DNA from: Vibrio hepatarius
GTDB lineage: Bacteria; Pseudomonadota; Gammaproteobacteria; Enterobacterales; Vibrionaceae
Reading direction: 5' to 3'
Assembly: GCF_018860525.1 (NCBI RefSeq)
Contig: NZ_JAHKPM010000060.1
Location: forward strand, 98,704-162,703
DNA length: 64,000 nt
How positions within the stretch are numbered: the first letter of the stretch is position 1; each line of letters starts with the position of its first letter. The position numbers were made by a program, and so were the translations under genes. The notes beneath the pieces are model-generated. The model had not been told where the DNA came from. It searched no databases and saw nothing but the letters and a program-made list of their open reading frames with translations. Shown in pieces: positions 17,183 through 25,880 of the stretch.

Positions 17183-18583
17183 ATGGACAAATTTTTAAAA
17201 TTGTCATCAATAACATTATCCATCTTGGTTATAGCTAGCCCAGCTTTAGCCTCTTCAGAAAGTGCTGCTGGTGACCAGTATGTTGAAGCCGTTGACGAGT
17301 TTATGCAAGACTCGACACTCAATGCATTATTTGTTGTTGATACTCGTTCTAGAACACGTACAACGGGCAAACCCGGCGGAGAAAATGGTGATCGTTGGAG
17401 CCGTTTAAACTACTCTGCCTATAACGCGATATTGGACTTTTCTTCTGGCTATCATGAAGGATGGCTTGGCGCTGATATTGCTGCTTATTACTCTGGTGAT
17501 CTCTACAATGAAAGCTTGAAAGGGGATGATGGTTATTTATGTAATGAGATTTCGACCTGCTCGAATTTAGATTGGGGAGCAGGGGAAGGCGAGCAACTTA
17601 AAATATATAAAGCGGCGCTAAAATTTAAATCTGATGAGGACTTTAACGCTCGTTTCGGTATGCTGCAATCTGGTGGCAATGGGACTGTTGGTAACGTATG
17701 GAGTTTTGTACCGGGAACTTATCGTGGTTTTGAGCTTAACGGAAAAATTGGTGAGTATAACCTGAGTTACTTTGGTGCTGACCAATTTACTGCTCCTTGG
17801 TTATTGCATGAGGATGATTATGCGCCTGCACTATGGTCTGATACGTCTTGGAGCTATCTTCATTCGCTTGGACTTAATGGCCAGTTAACAAAAAGTTTGT
17901 TTTTCCAGCTAGGTATTGGTCAGGCAACGGGTGTGAAGTATGCTGATAATGTTGATTGGAGTGCCAATCAAGTGACAAGTTATACGGACAAAAATGATAA
18001 TTCTTCTTATAAGGCTTACCTAAAGTATCAACACAGTGAGAATACAGTACTGGCTGCTGATTTTTATGGTGTTAATGATGATGTTAAATATGATGGTTTA
18101 GGCTATCACGCAGGGCTTTCCTTACAACAATCTTTAGGGCAATTTTCTTGGATGTCTGAATTGCGTTATACGGATACAGATAATCGAGCTGACTTTGTAC
18201 CACGAACTATCCACACCTATGGCATGACGAATGGAACTTGGTCGCAATATTGGGACTCATTATCTGATTGGAATAAAGCTGGTGAGATCGCATGGTATAA
18301 CCGCCTCTCATACGATCAGGGCAATGGCTGGAATTATTATCTAGGATTGGGCTATGGTACTGGGGCGGATTCTGTCGCCAGCGGGGCATCGGGTGATTGG
18401 GATTATGAAAGTGAATATGCCGTTAACGCGACAGTGTCATACTCACTTCAAAGTGGTTCATTGAAGGGTACGACAATTCGCTTGCATGGTACAATGCTTG
18501 AGCGCGATGAATATTCTGGTGCCAATGATGCTGATGAAACCGATATTCGCTTCCAAGTTTTGATTCCATATGGTTTTATTTAA
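17183..18583 (+). CDS. Outer-membrane porin, OprD/chitoporin-like
   Basis: Secreted beta-barrel protein of 466 residues with a clear signal peptide (about residues 1-24, ending SPALASSE) and many alternating Gly/aromatic strands, ending in the aromatic-terminated RFQVLIPYGFI expected of outer-membrane proteins. A Cys pair (LCNEISTC) sits in what is probably an extracellular loop. A TAGGAG ribosome-binding site precedes the ATG. From memory, V. cholerae has a porin induced during chitin use next to ligA; same position and family style suggest a chitoporin-type role in sugar uptake. That assignment is inference; another oligosaccharide or organic-acid substrate is possible. Confidence 0.8.
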   Translation: MDKFLKLSSITLSILVIASPALASSESAAGDQYVEAVDEFMQDSTLNALFVVDTRSRTRTTGKPGGENGDRWSRLNYSAYNAILDFSSGYHEGWLGADIAAYYSGDLYNESLKGDDGYLCNEISTCSNLDWGAGEGEQLKIYKAALKFKSDEDFNARFGMLQSGGNGTVGNVWSFVPGTYRGFELNGKIGEYNLSYFGADQFTAPWLLHEDDYAPALWSDTSWSYLHSLGLNGQLTKSLFFQLGIGQATGVKYADNVDWSANQVTSYTDKNDNSSYKAYLKYQHSENTVLAADFYGVNDDVKYDGLGYHAGLSLQQSLGQFSWMSELRYTDTDNRADFVPRTIHTYGMTNGTWSQYWDSLSDWNKAGEIAWYNRLSYDQGNGWNYYLGLGYGTGADSVASGASGDWDYESEYAVNATVSYSLQSGSLKGTTIRLHGTMLERDEYSGANDADETDIRFQVLIPYGFI

Positions 18584-18593
18584 TGATGTAGCC

Positions 18594-18625
18594 TTAAAAG
18601 AGGAACAATTCAGCTCCTCTTTTAA
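18594..18625. terminator. Bidirectional terminator after the porin
   Basis: An 11-bp perfect stem (TTAAAAGAGGA with TCCTCTTTTAA) and 10-nt loop. It overlaps the stop codon of the convergent small gene at 18622-18807 and has A/T runs on both sides. Confidence 0.85.
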
Positions 18626-18807
18626 GTGGCCTTTGGTTTCCCATTAAACATTTTACAGTACAAAGGAGGAAGTAACTGGACTTGACCTGTCTTTAGTTCA
18701 CACTTTATTTCTGTGCTTAATGCCCTTCCGCCTTGAGCTCCGCTGGCCTGTAAGTTAAATGAGATGATGGTTAAAACAGGCAGTAGTAGTGTCAGTTTCG
18801 CTTTCAT
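18622..18807 (-). CDS. Small exported protein, unknown function
   Basis: 61-residue protein with a signal peptide (MKAKLTLLLPVLTIISFNLQASG, cleavage probably after QASG) and a mature part of about 38 residues with two cysteines (EIKCELKTGQ and PPLYCKMFNG), which could form a disulfide. A good Shine-Dalgarno (GAGGA, minus strand) is 5 nt before the ATG. I do not recognise the family. It is convergent with the porin gene. Reality is supported by the ribosome-binding site and signal peptide, not by homology I can name. Confidence 0.65.
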   Translation of the reverse strand: MKAKLTLLLPVLTIISFNLQASGAQGGRALSTEIKCELKTGQVQLLPPLYCKMFNGKPKAT

Positions 18808-19083
18808 TCTATCCTCGCTCCATAGCCGAGTTCTAGGGAAATAAAGGTGTGATTTAATGGTTTAAATAACTATGCAATACAAGCATTGCCGATGAGATTT
18901 ACATTCGTCATTTAGTGATAAGTATGTAAGCGAAATGATTAATATCAAGCTAAATAGAATTTTTAGATAATTGGTTACGATAGGTGATGGGGAGAATCTA
19001 GAGGAAGGCGCTGGTATACCTCCCCTAAATTATTCATTGACCCCACACATGAAATTATTGTGACAATCAATTTTATGTTTGAG

Positions 19084-19542
19084 TTACGTGAGGCTTTTCT
19101 CTTTTATAGTCAGAATTATGCCATTTACTTTGGTGACTTCTACTAATGTTCCTGCTGCTATTGGATGGTCAGTTTGTGCAGACCATGTGCTGTCACCGAC
19201 TTTTATTCGATGCCGACCTGGTGCTATATCTTCTTCAATAATAACGGTCTGCCCAATCATTTGTTTTTGTTTTTGATTTAAATCTCTGTGTTCATCATCG
19301 CAAACGTCTTGGTTAAATTGCTTTCGCCACCAGAGCCAAGATGTTACTAGTGAAAATACTGCAAAAGCTATCCATTGAAATTGCCAGCTAATTGGTAATA
19401 AAGATAAAATCAGGCCGATGAGTAAAGCAGATATGCCTAGCCATAGAAAGTATCCAGCTGTACCAAATAATTCCATTGCTAGTAGGGCAAGCCCAAACGC
19501 TAGCCAGTGCCAATGGTTAATAGAATCAAGTAATTCTAGCAA
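19084..19542 (-). CDS. NfeD-family membrane protein (YbbJ-like)
   Basis: 152-residue inner-membrane protein with hydrophobic helices at about residues 10-30, 34-50 and 53-70, followed by a soluble OB-fold NfeD domain (TVIIEEDIAPGRHRIKVGDSTWSAQ). NfeD short forms are membrane partners of SPFH/stomatin proteins. It starts 8 bp after the qmcA stop, so the two form an operon like E. coli qmcA-ybbJ. Confidence 0.9.
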   Translation of the reverse strand: MLELLDSINHWHWLAFGLALLAMELFGTAGYFLWLGISALLIGLILSLLPISWQFQWIAFAVFSLVTSWLWWRKQFNQDVCDDEHRDLNQKQKQMIGQTVIIEEDIAPGRHRIKVGDSTWSAQTDHPIAAGTLVEVTKVNGIILTIKEKSLT

Positions 19543-19550
19543 GTGAACCT

Positions 19551-20471
19551 CTATTTATTTTGTTCAGGTTGTTTGAACATCTCGGCAATACCTGCAACCG
19601 AACCCATTAGACCAGATGCTTCGAGTGGCAGCATAATGATTTTACCGTTTTCTGCCTGACCGATACTTCGTAATGCATCAGTATAGCCTTGCGCAATGAA
19701 GTAATTTATTGCCTGCATGTCACCTTTGGCGATGGCTTCTGATACCATAGTGGTAGCGCGAGCTTCTGCTTCCGCTGCGCGTTCTCTCGCTTCTGCCTGC
19801 AATATGGCTGCCTGTTTATCACCTTCCGCTTTGAGTATTTCAGACTGCTTGTGACCTTCTGCTCTAAGAATTTCTGCTTGGCGGATCCCCTCTGCTTCTA
19901 GGACCTCTGCGCGTTTATTTCGTTCAGCTTTCATTTGCGCATTCATCGCTGCTGTAAGGTCGGCTGGAGGCTGTACATCCTTGATTTCAATTCGTGTGAC
20001 TTTAACACCCCAAGGGTTGGTCGCTTCATCAACAATGGAAAGCAATTTACTATTAATCATGTCACGTTGGCTGAGCATTTCATCTAGTTCCATTGAGCCT
20101 AATACTGTTCTGATGTTGGTAAGCGTCAAATTGCGAATCGCATGTTGTAGATCATTGACTTCATAGGCAGCTTGAGGAGCATTAACAACTTGTACGAAAC
20201 AAACAGCATCAATTGTTACATTGGCGTTGTCCTTTGAAATAACTTCTTGAGCCGGGATATCAAGGACACGCTCCATCATATTGACTTTTTGGCCGATTTT
20301 ATCGATGAACGGTATAATGAGGTTTAGTCCTGGTTTGAGTGTGTGGGTATAGCGACCGAACCGTTCGACAGTCCAATGATTACCCTGAGGAACGGTTTTT
20401 ACCCCTGCGATAATAAATGCAATGACGACAATTAATAGCACCCCAATAGTAATAATAGAGTCAATAGTCAT
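19551..20471 (-). CDS. qmcA: SPFH/stomatin-like membrane protein QmcA
   Basis: 306-residue SPFH (band 7) protein anchored by an N-terminal membrane helix (about 7-25). The SPFH domain follows (VERFGRYTHTLKPGLNLIIPFIDKIGQKVN), then a long Glu/Ala-rich coiled coil (about 175-245, repeated EAEGIRQAEILRAEGHKQ-type heptads) that drives oligomerisation. QmcA-type proteins form large membrane-bound cages and are linked to FtsH quality control. Its NfeD partner is directly downstream. Confidence 0.94.
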   Translation of the reverse strand: MTIDSIITIGVLLIVVIAFIIAGVKTVPQGNHWTVERFGRYTHTLKPGLNLIIPFIDKIGQKVNMMERVLDIPAQEVISKDNANVTIDAVCFVQVVNAPQAAYEVNDLQHAIRNLTLTNIRTVLGSMELDEMLSQRDMINSKLLSIVDEATNPWGVKVTRIEIKDVQPPADLTAAMNAQMKAERNKRAEVLEAEGIRQAEILRAEGHKQSEILKAEGDKQAAILQAEARERAAEAEARATTMVSEAIAKGDMQAINYFIAQGYTDALRSIGQAENGKIIMLPLEASGLMGSVAGIAEMFKQPEQNK

Positions 20472-20800
20472 GAGTGTTCCTTGTTTAATTTGTTATGCTG
20501 ATTGTTGCTTAGATTGACGTTGAATACAATGATATAAATGCAAGATAATTACATATTTCATGCTTTATCAGCAGGAAAGGAAAAATGTCAAAGCTGAACG
20601 CAGTGTTTATGTGTCTATATAGTAGAGGGTTAAGGTAAGTATTTGATAAAAAAGCAGTAGTGGAAATTAAGAAATCAAGATAGGGGAAATAAGAATAAGT
20701 TATCAGTATATCTCAAAAACGATCGCTATTTGGAATCCTAATGAATAAAGATAACTTTTACACCTTAATGAGTGAAAAAATTTGACTATTTTTACAAAGA

Positions 20801-20824
20801 AAAAGCTGATATTTGGTCAGCTTT
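20801..20824 (-). terminator. cnoX terminator
   Basis: AAAGCTGA and TCAGCTTT pair around a 7-nt loop; on the minus strand the tail is TTTTTCTTT, 15 nt beyond the cnoX stop. The remaining ~330 bp up to qmcA are AT-rich and hold nothing else I can support beyond a presumed qmcA promoter. Confidence 0.85.
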
Positions 20825-20838
20825 CTCTTATTTAATCG

Positions 20839-21693
20839 TTAATAAAGTCGCGAATAAAGCTTGCGTCTATATTGAGATGCAATGGGATTGGTTTGTCCGA
20901 GAGCGGCAAGGATGTCCATGAAGTGCTTCTTTATATCCCCATCAAGAGCATTTAAGTCAGTACTTAAGAATTGCCAAAGAGTATCCAGAGCTTCTTGGTC
21001 TCTATTGACTTGATGGTAACTTAAGGCCAATTCTGCTGCGAGCTTTGCATTCGTTGAATCTGCTTCAAATTGCTGCTCAAGTGACTGAATTTCCGGGCTG
21101 TTTGCAGATTGTTCATGTAGTTCAAGTTTGGCTACTAACCCTTTATAATAGTTGTCTTGATATTCCAACGGAATATGATCTAATAAGATCTTCGCCTGTT
21201 CAAAATTCTGTATTTCTAGTAGGCATTCCGCCATAGCCAGCTTTACATCTCCTTTGTGCTTGAAATCGTCTGGTAGTGCTTGAAGTAAGGTCAGTGCTTG
21301 GCTGTACTCAGCTTGTTGAATGAATTCCATTGCTTGTTTGATATCAAGCTCATCTTGACTGGGTAAATGATTTGCCAACATGGCTTGGATTGCGTGGAGT
21401 TCTTGTGGCCCCCCAAGGCCGTCGGCAGGTTGGCCATTAACAAATAATGCGATGGTAGGTAATGTCTGAACCCCAAATTGACTGGCGATCATTTGTTCTT
21501 GCTCGCAATTTAAAAGTGCTAGGGTAAAAGCTCCGTTATACTGCTGCGCTAATTCTTGTAATTGTGGAATGATCTGGGTACTTTCCTGGCTCATTGGTGC
21601 CCAGAAATGAATAAGTACCGGTGTTTGCATTGATCCTTCAAGTACTTGACGAAAATTTTGTTCGTTCAGTTCGACGATAAAGGGAGAGTGCAT
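20839..21693 (-). CDS. cnoX: CnoX/YbbN: thioredoxin-fold co-chaperone with TPR tail
   Basis: 284-residue cytoplasmic protein with an N-terminal thioredoxin fold (about 1-110) and TPR-like helical repeats (about 115-284). E. coli CnoX is a holdase that protects proteins from hypochlorite-induced aggregation and hands them to GroEL and DnaK. The thioredoxin CXXC is absent: the site reads WAPMSQES (residues 31-38), with serine where E. coli CnoX has its single redox cysteine. The order qmcA-NfeD, cnoX, SDR follows E. coli ybbJ-K, ybbN, ybbO, with the iron exporter pair fetAB missing. Confidence 0.9.
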   Translation of the reverse strand: MHSPFIVELNEQNFRQVLEGSMQTPVLIHFWAPMSQESTQIIPQLQELAQQYNGAFTLALLNCEQEQMIASQFGVQTLPTIALFVNGQPADGLGGPQELHAIQAMLANHLPSQDELDIKQAMEFIQQAEYSQALTLLQALPDDFKHKGDVKLAMAECLLEIQNFEQAKILLDHIPLEYQDNYYKGLVAKLELHEQSANSPEIQSLEQQFEADSTNAKLAAELALSYHQVNRDQEALDTLWQFLSTDLNALDGDIKKHFMDILAALGQTNPIASQYRRKLYSRLY

Positions 21694-21784
21694 TGGCGGG
21701 TTCCTTGCAAAGTTTATATATCACAGACATATGGGCGGCTCAGGGAAATATCAAGTCAGTGATTCGTGCATCTTGCTCCAATGT

Positions 21785-21813
21785 AAAAGCGCCGCTGTAA
21801 CAGCGGTACTTTT
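21785..21813 (-). terminator. Terminator after the YbbO-like gene
   Basis: CCGCTG and CAGCGG pair around a 3-nt loop, extended by flanking AAAAG and CTTTT. On the minus strand it ends in CTTTT, about 190 bp after the reductase stop. The rest of this 307-bp gap shows no convincing gene; short frames across it lack ribosome-binding sites. Confidence 0.7.
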
Positions 21814-22000
21814 GTTGCCAAATGCAATCGGGTTTGATTATAAGATTATAAACAAGGTTAACGTAACACCCACACTTAGCCAGTTTAATTGGTTTAATGT
21901 CATGTATTGTACCGAATGTAACGCTCTTAAAAGTAGTGAAGTTTGTTGCTTTATCTACCACAATATCGTCTCATTATTACGGTATGATGACATCCTGTTT

Positions 22001-22825
22001 TTAAGATGCGCGCCTCAACACCCAATCTAACGTGCGACTTGATAGTAAGCGCTTTAATATTGCAAATATCTTAGTTGGTGTCGTAATACGATAGCGAATT
22101 TTGGGTTTTTTGGCCTCTAATGCATGAAGCAGCGGCGCAACGCAGGATTCTGGTGGCAGTACAAATGCATTCGTTGATGTCTGGTTACCCAATGCATTCA
22201 AGCGTTTTTTGTATTCTTTATGATGAACACTTTGGTCAAAATCGATCCATTTCATCAAGGCTTTATGGGCATTTTTTCTAAACTGGGTTTCAATGGGGCC
22301 AGGTTCTATCAAACTGATTTTAATGTTGGTATTCGCGAGCTCTAGGCGCAGCGTATCTGTCCAGCCTTCTATGGCAAATTTAGATGCATTGTAAGCCCCA
22401 CGATAGGACATAGCTGCAAAGCCAAGTACCGAACTGTTTTGAACTATGCGACCATAGCCCTGCATGCGCATAATTGGCAGTACTTGTTTAACTAGATGAT
22501 GCCAGCCGAAGAAGTTGGTTTCAAACTGCTCTCTTAGAGCTTGTGTGGGAAGGTCTTCCAAGGCACCTGCTTGCCCGTAGGCTCCGTTATTAAACAGAGC
22601 ATCAAGTGTTCCCCCAGTTATTTCCAACGTTTTTTTCACAGCACTTTCAATGCTGTCGCTGCTATTTAAATCTAACTGAATGCACGTGAGCCCCTCACTT
22701 TGTAGATGTTTAACGTCATCGGGATTTCGGCATGATGCGATGACTTGGTAACCCGCATTTTGTAGCGCATGAGCGCAGGTATGTCCTATGCCAGAAGAGC
22801 AGCCTGTAATAAGAATCGATTTCAT
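22001..22825 (-). CDS. Short-chain dehydrogenase/reductase, YbbO-like
   Basis: Classical SDR of 274 residues: the NAD(P)-binding GCSSGIG at residues 8-14, NNGAYGQ (the NNAG motif), catalytic Ser in QNSSVLG and the YNASK active-site Tyr-Lys pair. E. coli YbbO is an NADP+-dependent aldehyde reductase next to cnoX, and this gene has the same neighbourhood, so that function is likely. It is 46 bp after the YfcH-like gene and probably cotranscribed with it. Confidence 0.85.
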   Translation of the reverse strand: MKSILITGCSSGIGHTCAHALQNAGYQVIASCRNPDDVKHLQSEGLTCIQLDLNSSDSIESAVKKTLEITGGTLDALFNNGAYGQAGALEDLPTQALREQFETNFFGWHHLVKQVLPIMRMQGYGRIVQNSSVLGFAAMSYRGAYNASKFAIEGWTDTLRLELANTNIKISLIEPGPIETQFRKNAHKALMKWIDFDQSVHHKEYKKRLNALGNQTSTNAFVLPPESCVAPLLHALEAKKPKIRYRITTPTKIFAILKRLLSSRTLDWVLRRAS

Positions 22826-22871
22826 TATAAGAACTTGTATTATATAAACTTTAGATGGTTAGCATACAAGA

Positions 22872-23786
22872 TTAATCTTGGTGCTGTAATATGTTTTTCA
22901 TAGCAGGTTCTATGCGGGAATAGCTGAAGCGAAAACCAAGTTCAGTGAGCTTTTTGGGTTTGGCTCTTAGGCTGTCAAATAGTAACACAGCGCTTTCCCC
23001 CATCGCTAAGCGCAGTGCCCACTTGGGAGTAAATAACATATGTGGTCTTTTAAGTGATTTGGCTAATGTTTGGCTAAACTGTTTATTGCTAACAGGGTGG
23101 GGAGCGCACAAGTTAAATTGTCCTTGTGCATGCTCTGTTTCGAGTAAGTAAACAATAGCTCGAACCATATCGAGCAGATGTATCCATGGTATGTATTGAT
23201 GCCCACTTCCAATAGGACCACCTAAGCCTAGCTTATATGGTAATAACATTTTTTTTAATGCTCCACCATCAGCGCCTAGAACAACCCCAGTTCGCAAAAT
23301 ACAGACACGGGTTGATTCGGTACGAGCACGGTTGGCTATTTCTTCCCATTTAGAGCAAACGTGGTGAGGGAAACCTTGGTGGTGAACGTGTAAGCCTTCA
23401 TCGAAAGGGTGCTCTTGTTGATCACCATAATATCCTACTGCAGAGCCGCTAATAAAAACACTTGGTGGGGAAGTACTGGCATGAATAAGGTCGACAATTT
23501 TTTCTGTGATCTGCCAACGACTATTGCATATTGTCTCTTTTTGCTTTTTATTCCAACGTTTGTCTGCTATTGGCTCACCAGCGAGGTTGATTACAGCATC
23601 GAATTCATTGAGGTCATGTAAACTGTCTAATTCTGATATGTAGGTAATGTTGCCAATATCAGCATGGCTGATCGTATTTCTCGCTTTGTGTGGAGAGCGT
23701 GTAAGAAGAACAATGTCATAGGTGGTGAAATGTTTTAATAATTCCCTACCAATAAAACCTGTGCCACCTGTTAGTAGTACTTTCAT
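22872..23786 (-). CDS. TIGR01777/YfcH-like sugar-nucleotide epimerase family protein
   Basis: 304-residue extended SDR with the N-terminal Rossmann motif LTGGTGFIGREL, the family-typical NLAGEPIADKRWNKKQKE and SGSAVGYYGD, and a C-terminal DUF1731 segment (about 250-298). The family (YfcH, SulA-like) has no firmly known substrate. It is the first gene of a minus-strand pair with the YbbO-like reductase and is divergent from the DUF1538 operon. Confidence 0.87.
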   Translation of the reverse strand: MKVLLTGGTGFIGRELLKHFTTYDIVLLTRSPHKARNTISHADIGNITYISELDSLHDLNEFDAVINLAGEPIADKRWNKKQKETICNSRWQITEKIVDLIHASTSPPSVFISGSAVGYYGDQQEHPFDEGLHVHHQGFPHHVCSKWEEIANRARTESTRVCILRTGVVLGADGGALKKMLLPYKLGLGGPIGSGHQYIPWIHLLDMVRAIVYLLETEHAQGQFNLCAPHPVSNKQFSQTLAKSLKRPHMLFTPKWALRLAMGESAVLLFDSLRAKPKKLTELGFRFSYSRIEPAMKNILQHQD

Positions 23787-24014
23787 TCAGATCTCCTTTA
23801 TCCTCCTAAAATGCGATTTTAATTCATATATTAAAATGGCAATTCTAGTAATTATAGCGAGTTAGCTGCGTTTAGGATCACTGAATGTTTAAAACTAACG
23901 ATTATCACAAATTTAATATTTTGTTGCTTTTGTTGCCTACTGCGCTATTTGAGTCACACCTATAGCATTATCCCTTTGCCATTATAATTAGCAGATAACA
24001 AATATGAGGTTTTT

Positions 24015-24749
24015 ATGCAGGCATTGGCCGCACTTTTAAAGGCTTTTTTCGGTAGTTTAAGAGATTTGCTGCCAATAGTGGCTGTTATCGTTTTTTTTCA
24101 ACTTGTGGTATTGCAAGAACCTTTACCCAATATGCCCTCGATATTATTTGGACTAGTACTTGTTGTTATGGGGCTGAGTTTTTTTATTTTTGGGTTAGAG
24201 ATGGGGCTATTTCCTATTGGCGAATCAATGGCACAAGCATTTGCGCGAAAGGGCAGTATTGCATGGCTTATGCTATTTGCGTTTTGCTTGGGCTTTGGTA
24301 CCACGATTGCGGAACCAGCTCTAACCGCTGTAGCCGCAGAAGCTGCGCAAGTTGCTGCAGAGGGTGGAATGATCGCTTTAGATGATGTTGCTATGGATCA
24401 ATACGCAAAAGGTTTGCGTTATACCGTAGCCCTTTCTGTGGGAATTGCCATTATGTTGGGAGTACTGCGTATTCTTAGGGGATGGTCTATCCAGTACATG
24501 ATAATTGGAGGGTACGTTGGTGTTGTTGTGCTAACTTTATTTGCTCCAGAAAGTATTATTGGTGTGGCTTATGATTCTGGAGGGGTAACGACATCGACAA
24601 TCACAGTGCCTTTAGTAACAGCCCTTGGTGTTGGTTTAGCCTCGGCAATTAAGGGGCGTAACCCAATGCTTGATGGCTTTGGATTAATTGCTTTTGCTTC
24701 ATTGCTGCCAGTTATGTTTGTCATGATATACGGAATGGTGGTTACGTGA
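24015..24749 (+). CDS. DUF1538 membrane protein, first of a paralogous pair
   Basis: 244-residue polytopic membrane protein with about seven hydrophobic segments. It carries GFGTTIAEPALTAVAAEAAQV near residues 95-115 and YDSGGVTTSTITVPLVTALG near residues 185-205, each resembling a Gly/Thr-rich substrate or ion-binding re-entrant loop. The second protein of the pair repeats both motifs almost exactly. DUF1538 proteins are predicted transporters without known substrate. Its TGA stop overlaps the GTG start of the next gene. Confidence 0.85.
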   Translation: MQALAALLKAFFGSLRDLLPIVAVIVFFQLVVLQEPLPNMPSILFGLVLVVMGLSFFIFGLEMGLFPIGESMAQAFARKGSIAWLMLFAFCLGFGTTIAEPALTAVAAEAAQVAAEGGMIALDDVAMDQYAKGLRYTVALSVGIAIMLGVLRILRGWSIQYMIIGGYVGVVVLTLFAPESIIGVAYDSGGVTTSTITVPLVTALGVGLASAIKGRNPMLDGFGLIAFASLLPVMFVMIYGMVVT

Positions 24750-25540
24750 TTGGTTGGCCAGAGTTTATTGGTACATTTAAAAGTACCATCAGCGATGTAT
24801 TGCCAATTGCATCGATTATTTTTGGATTTCAGTTTGCAGTTTTACGCCGTCCTATAACAAACTGGCCGAAAGTTGTGGCTGGTTTTGGGTATGTGATTAT
24901 TGGGCTTTCGTTGTTTCTTTTAGGCCTTGAACTGGCCTTATTTCCCCTTGGTGAAACAATGGCAATACAACTCACTAAACCCTCATTTTTAATTGAATTT
25001 GGCACAGCAGACGCGGGAAGTATTGGTTGGCAGGATTATTATTGGGTGTATTTGTTTGCTTTTTGTATTGGTTTTAGCACCACAATTGCTGAGCCGTCTC
25101 TTATAGCGGTTGCTATAAAAGCTAATCAAGTGTCCGGTGGTTCAATTCGTGTTAATGGGCTACGTATCGCAGTTGCATTTGGCGTAGCGTTTGGAATTTC
25201 GTTAGGGAGTTACAGAATAGTGGTTGGTGACCCAATCCATTATTACATCATTGCGGGTTATATTATTGTCGTTATTCAGACTTTTTATGCCCCGAAATTG
25301 ATCGTTCCTCTAGCATACGATTCTGGGGGAGTGACGACTTCAACAGTAACAGTGCCTTTGGTTGCAGCTTTAGGTTTGGGCCTAGCCTCAACCGTACCGG
25401 GCAGAAACCCTATGATTGATGGCTTTGGTCTGATTGCGTTTGCCAGTTTGTTTCCGATAATTTCTGTTATGGGGTATGCCCAGATCACTCGATGGTTGAA
25501 CAGGAGTTCATCACAGGAGGATAATGAAAATGCGCTTTAA
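24746..25540 (+). CDS. DUF1538 membrane protein, second of the pair
   Basis: 264-residue paralogue of the upstream protein, with the same two motifs (GFSTTIAEPSLIAVAIKANQV and YDSGGVTTSTVTVPLVAALG) and the shared C-terminal GRNPMIDGFGLIAFASLFP. It starts with GTG in a GTGA overlap, which implies translational coupling and perhaps a heterodimer. A short charged tail ends the protein. The following gene's start lies inside its last codons. Confidence 0.85.
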   Translation: MIGWPEFIGTFKSTISDVLPIASIIFGFQFAVLRRPITNWPKVVAGFGYVIIGLSLFLLGLELALFPLGETMAIQLTKPSFLIEFGTADAGSIGWQDYYWVYLFAFCIGFSTTIAEPSLIAVAIKANQVSGGSIRVNGLRIAVAFGVAFGISLGSYRIVVGDPIHYYIIAGYIIVVIQTFYAPKLIVPLAYDSGGVTTSTVTVPLVAALGLGLASTVPGRNPMIDGFGLIAFASLFPIISVMGYAQITRWLNRSSSQEDNENAL

Positions 25541-25880
25541 ATTGATACTCGCTTTTGTTGAAGACAGCAGAACAGAAACAGTGCTTGATGCTGCTAGAGA
25601 GGCAGGTGCGACAGGGGCAACGGTTATTAACCATGCCAGAGGAGAAGGGCTGAACAAAAAGCGAACCTTTTTTGGCTTGACTCTAGAAGTACAAAAAGAT
25701 GTTCTTCTTTTTGTAGTAGAAGAACACCTTTCACGTCATATTCTCGAAACAATCAATGAAACAGGAGAGTTTGATCAAGAGTCTGGGCAAGGAATTGCTG
25801 TTCAAATTGATGTAGAAGATGCTGTTGGTGTTGCCCACCAAGTAGAGAAATTAACTGAGGTTGTAGGGAATGAGTTATGA
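25530..25880 (+). CDS. P-II-like signalling protein
   Basis: Protein of about 116 residues with a ferredoxin-like P-II pattern: beta strand LILAFVED, helix with TETVLDAAREAGATGATV, the GARGEG-like HARGEGLNKKR where the T-loop begins, and the C-terminal GQGIAVQIDVEDAVGVA that matches the last strand of GlnB-type proteins. The T-loop is short and lacks the uridylylated tyrosine region, so it is not GlnB or GlnK. AGGAGG sits 9 nt before the ATG at 25530 and only 3 nt before an ATG at 25524, so I prefer the former. It is embedded in the DUF1538 operon, pointing to transporter control. Confidence 0.75.
   Translation: MRFKLILAFVEDSRTETVLDAAREAGATGATVINHARGEGLNKKRTFFGLTLEVQKDVLLFVVEEHLSRHILETINETGEFDQESGQGIAVQIDVEDAVGVAHQVEKLTEVVGNEL

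Noticed and set aside
21731..22030. Open frames on both strands between cnoX and the reductase gene
   Set aside because: No ribosome-binding sites, odd composition, and a terminator hairpin lies inside them.
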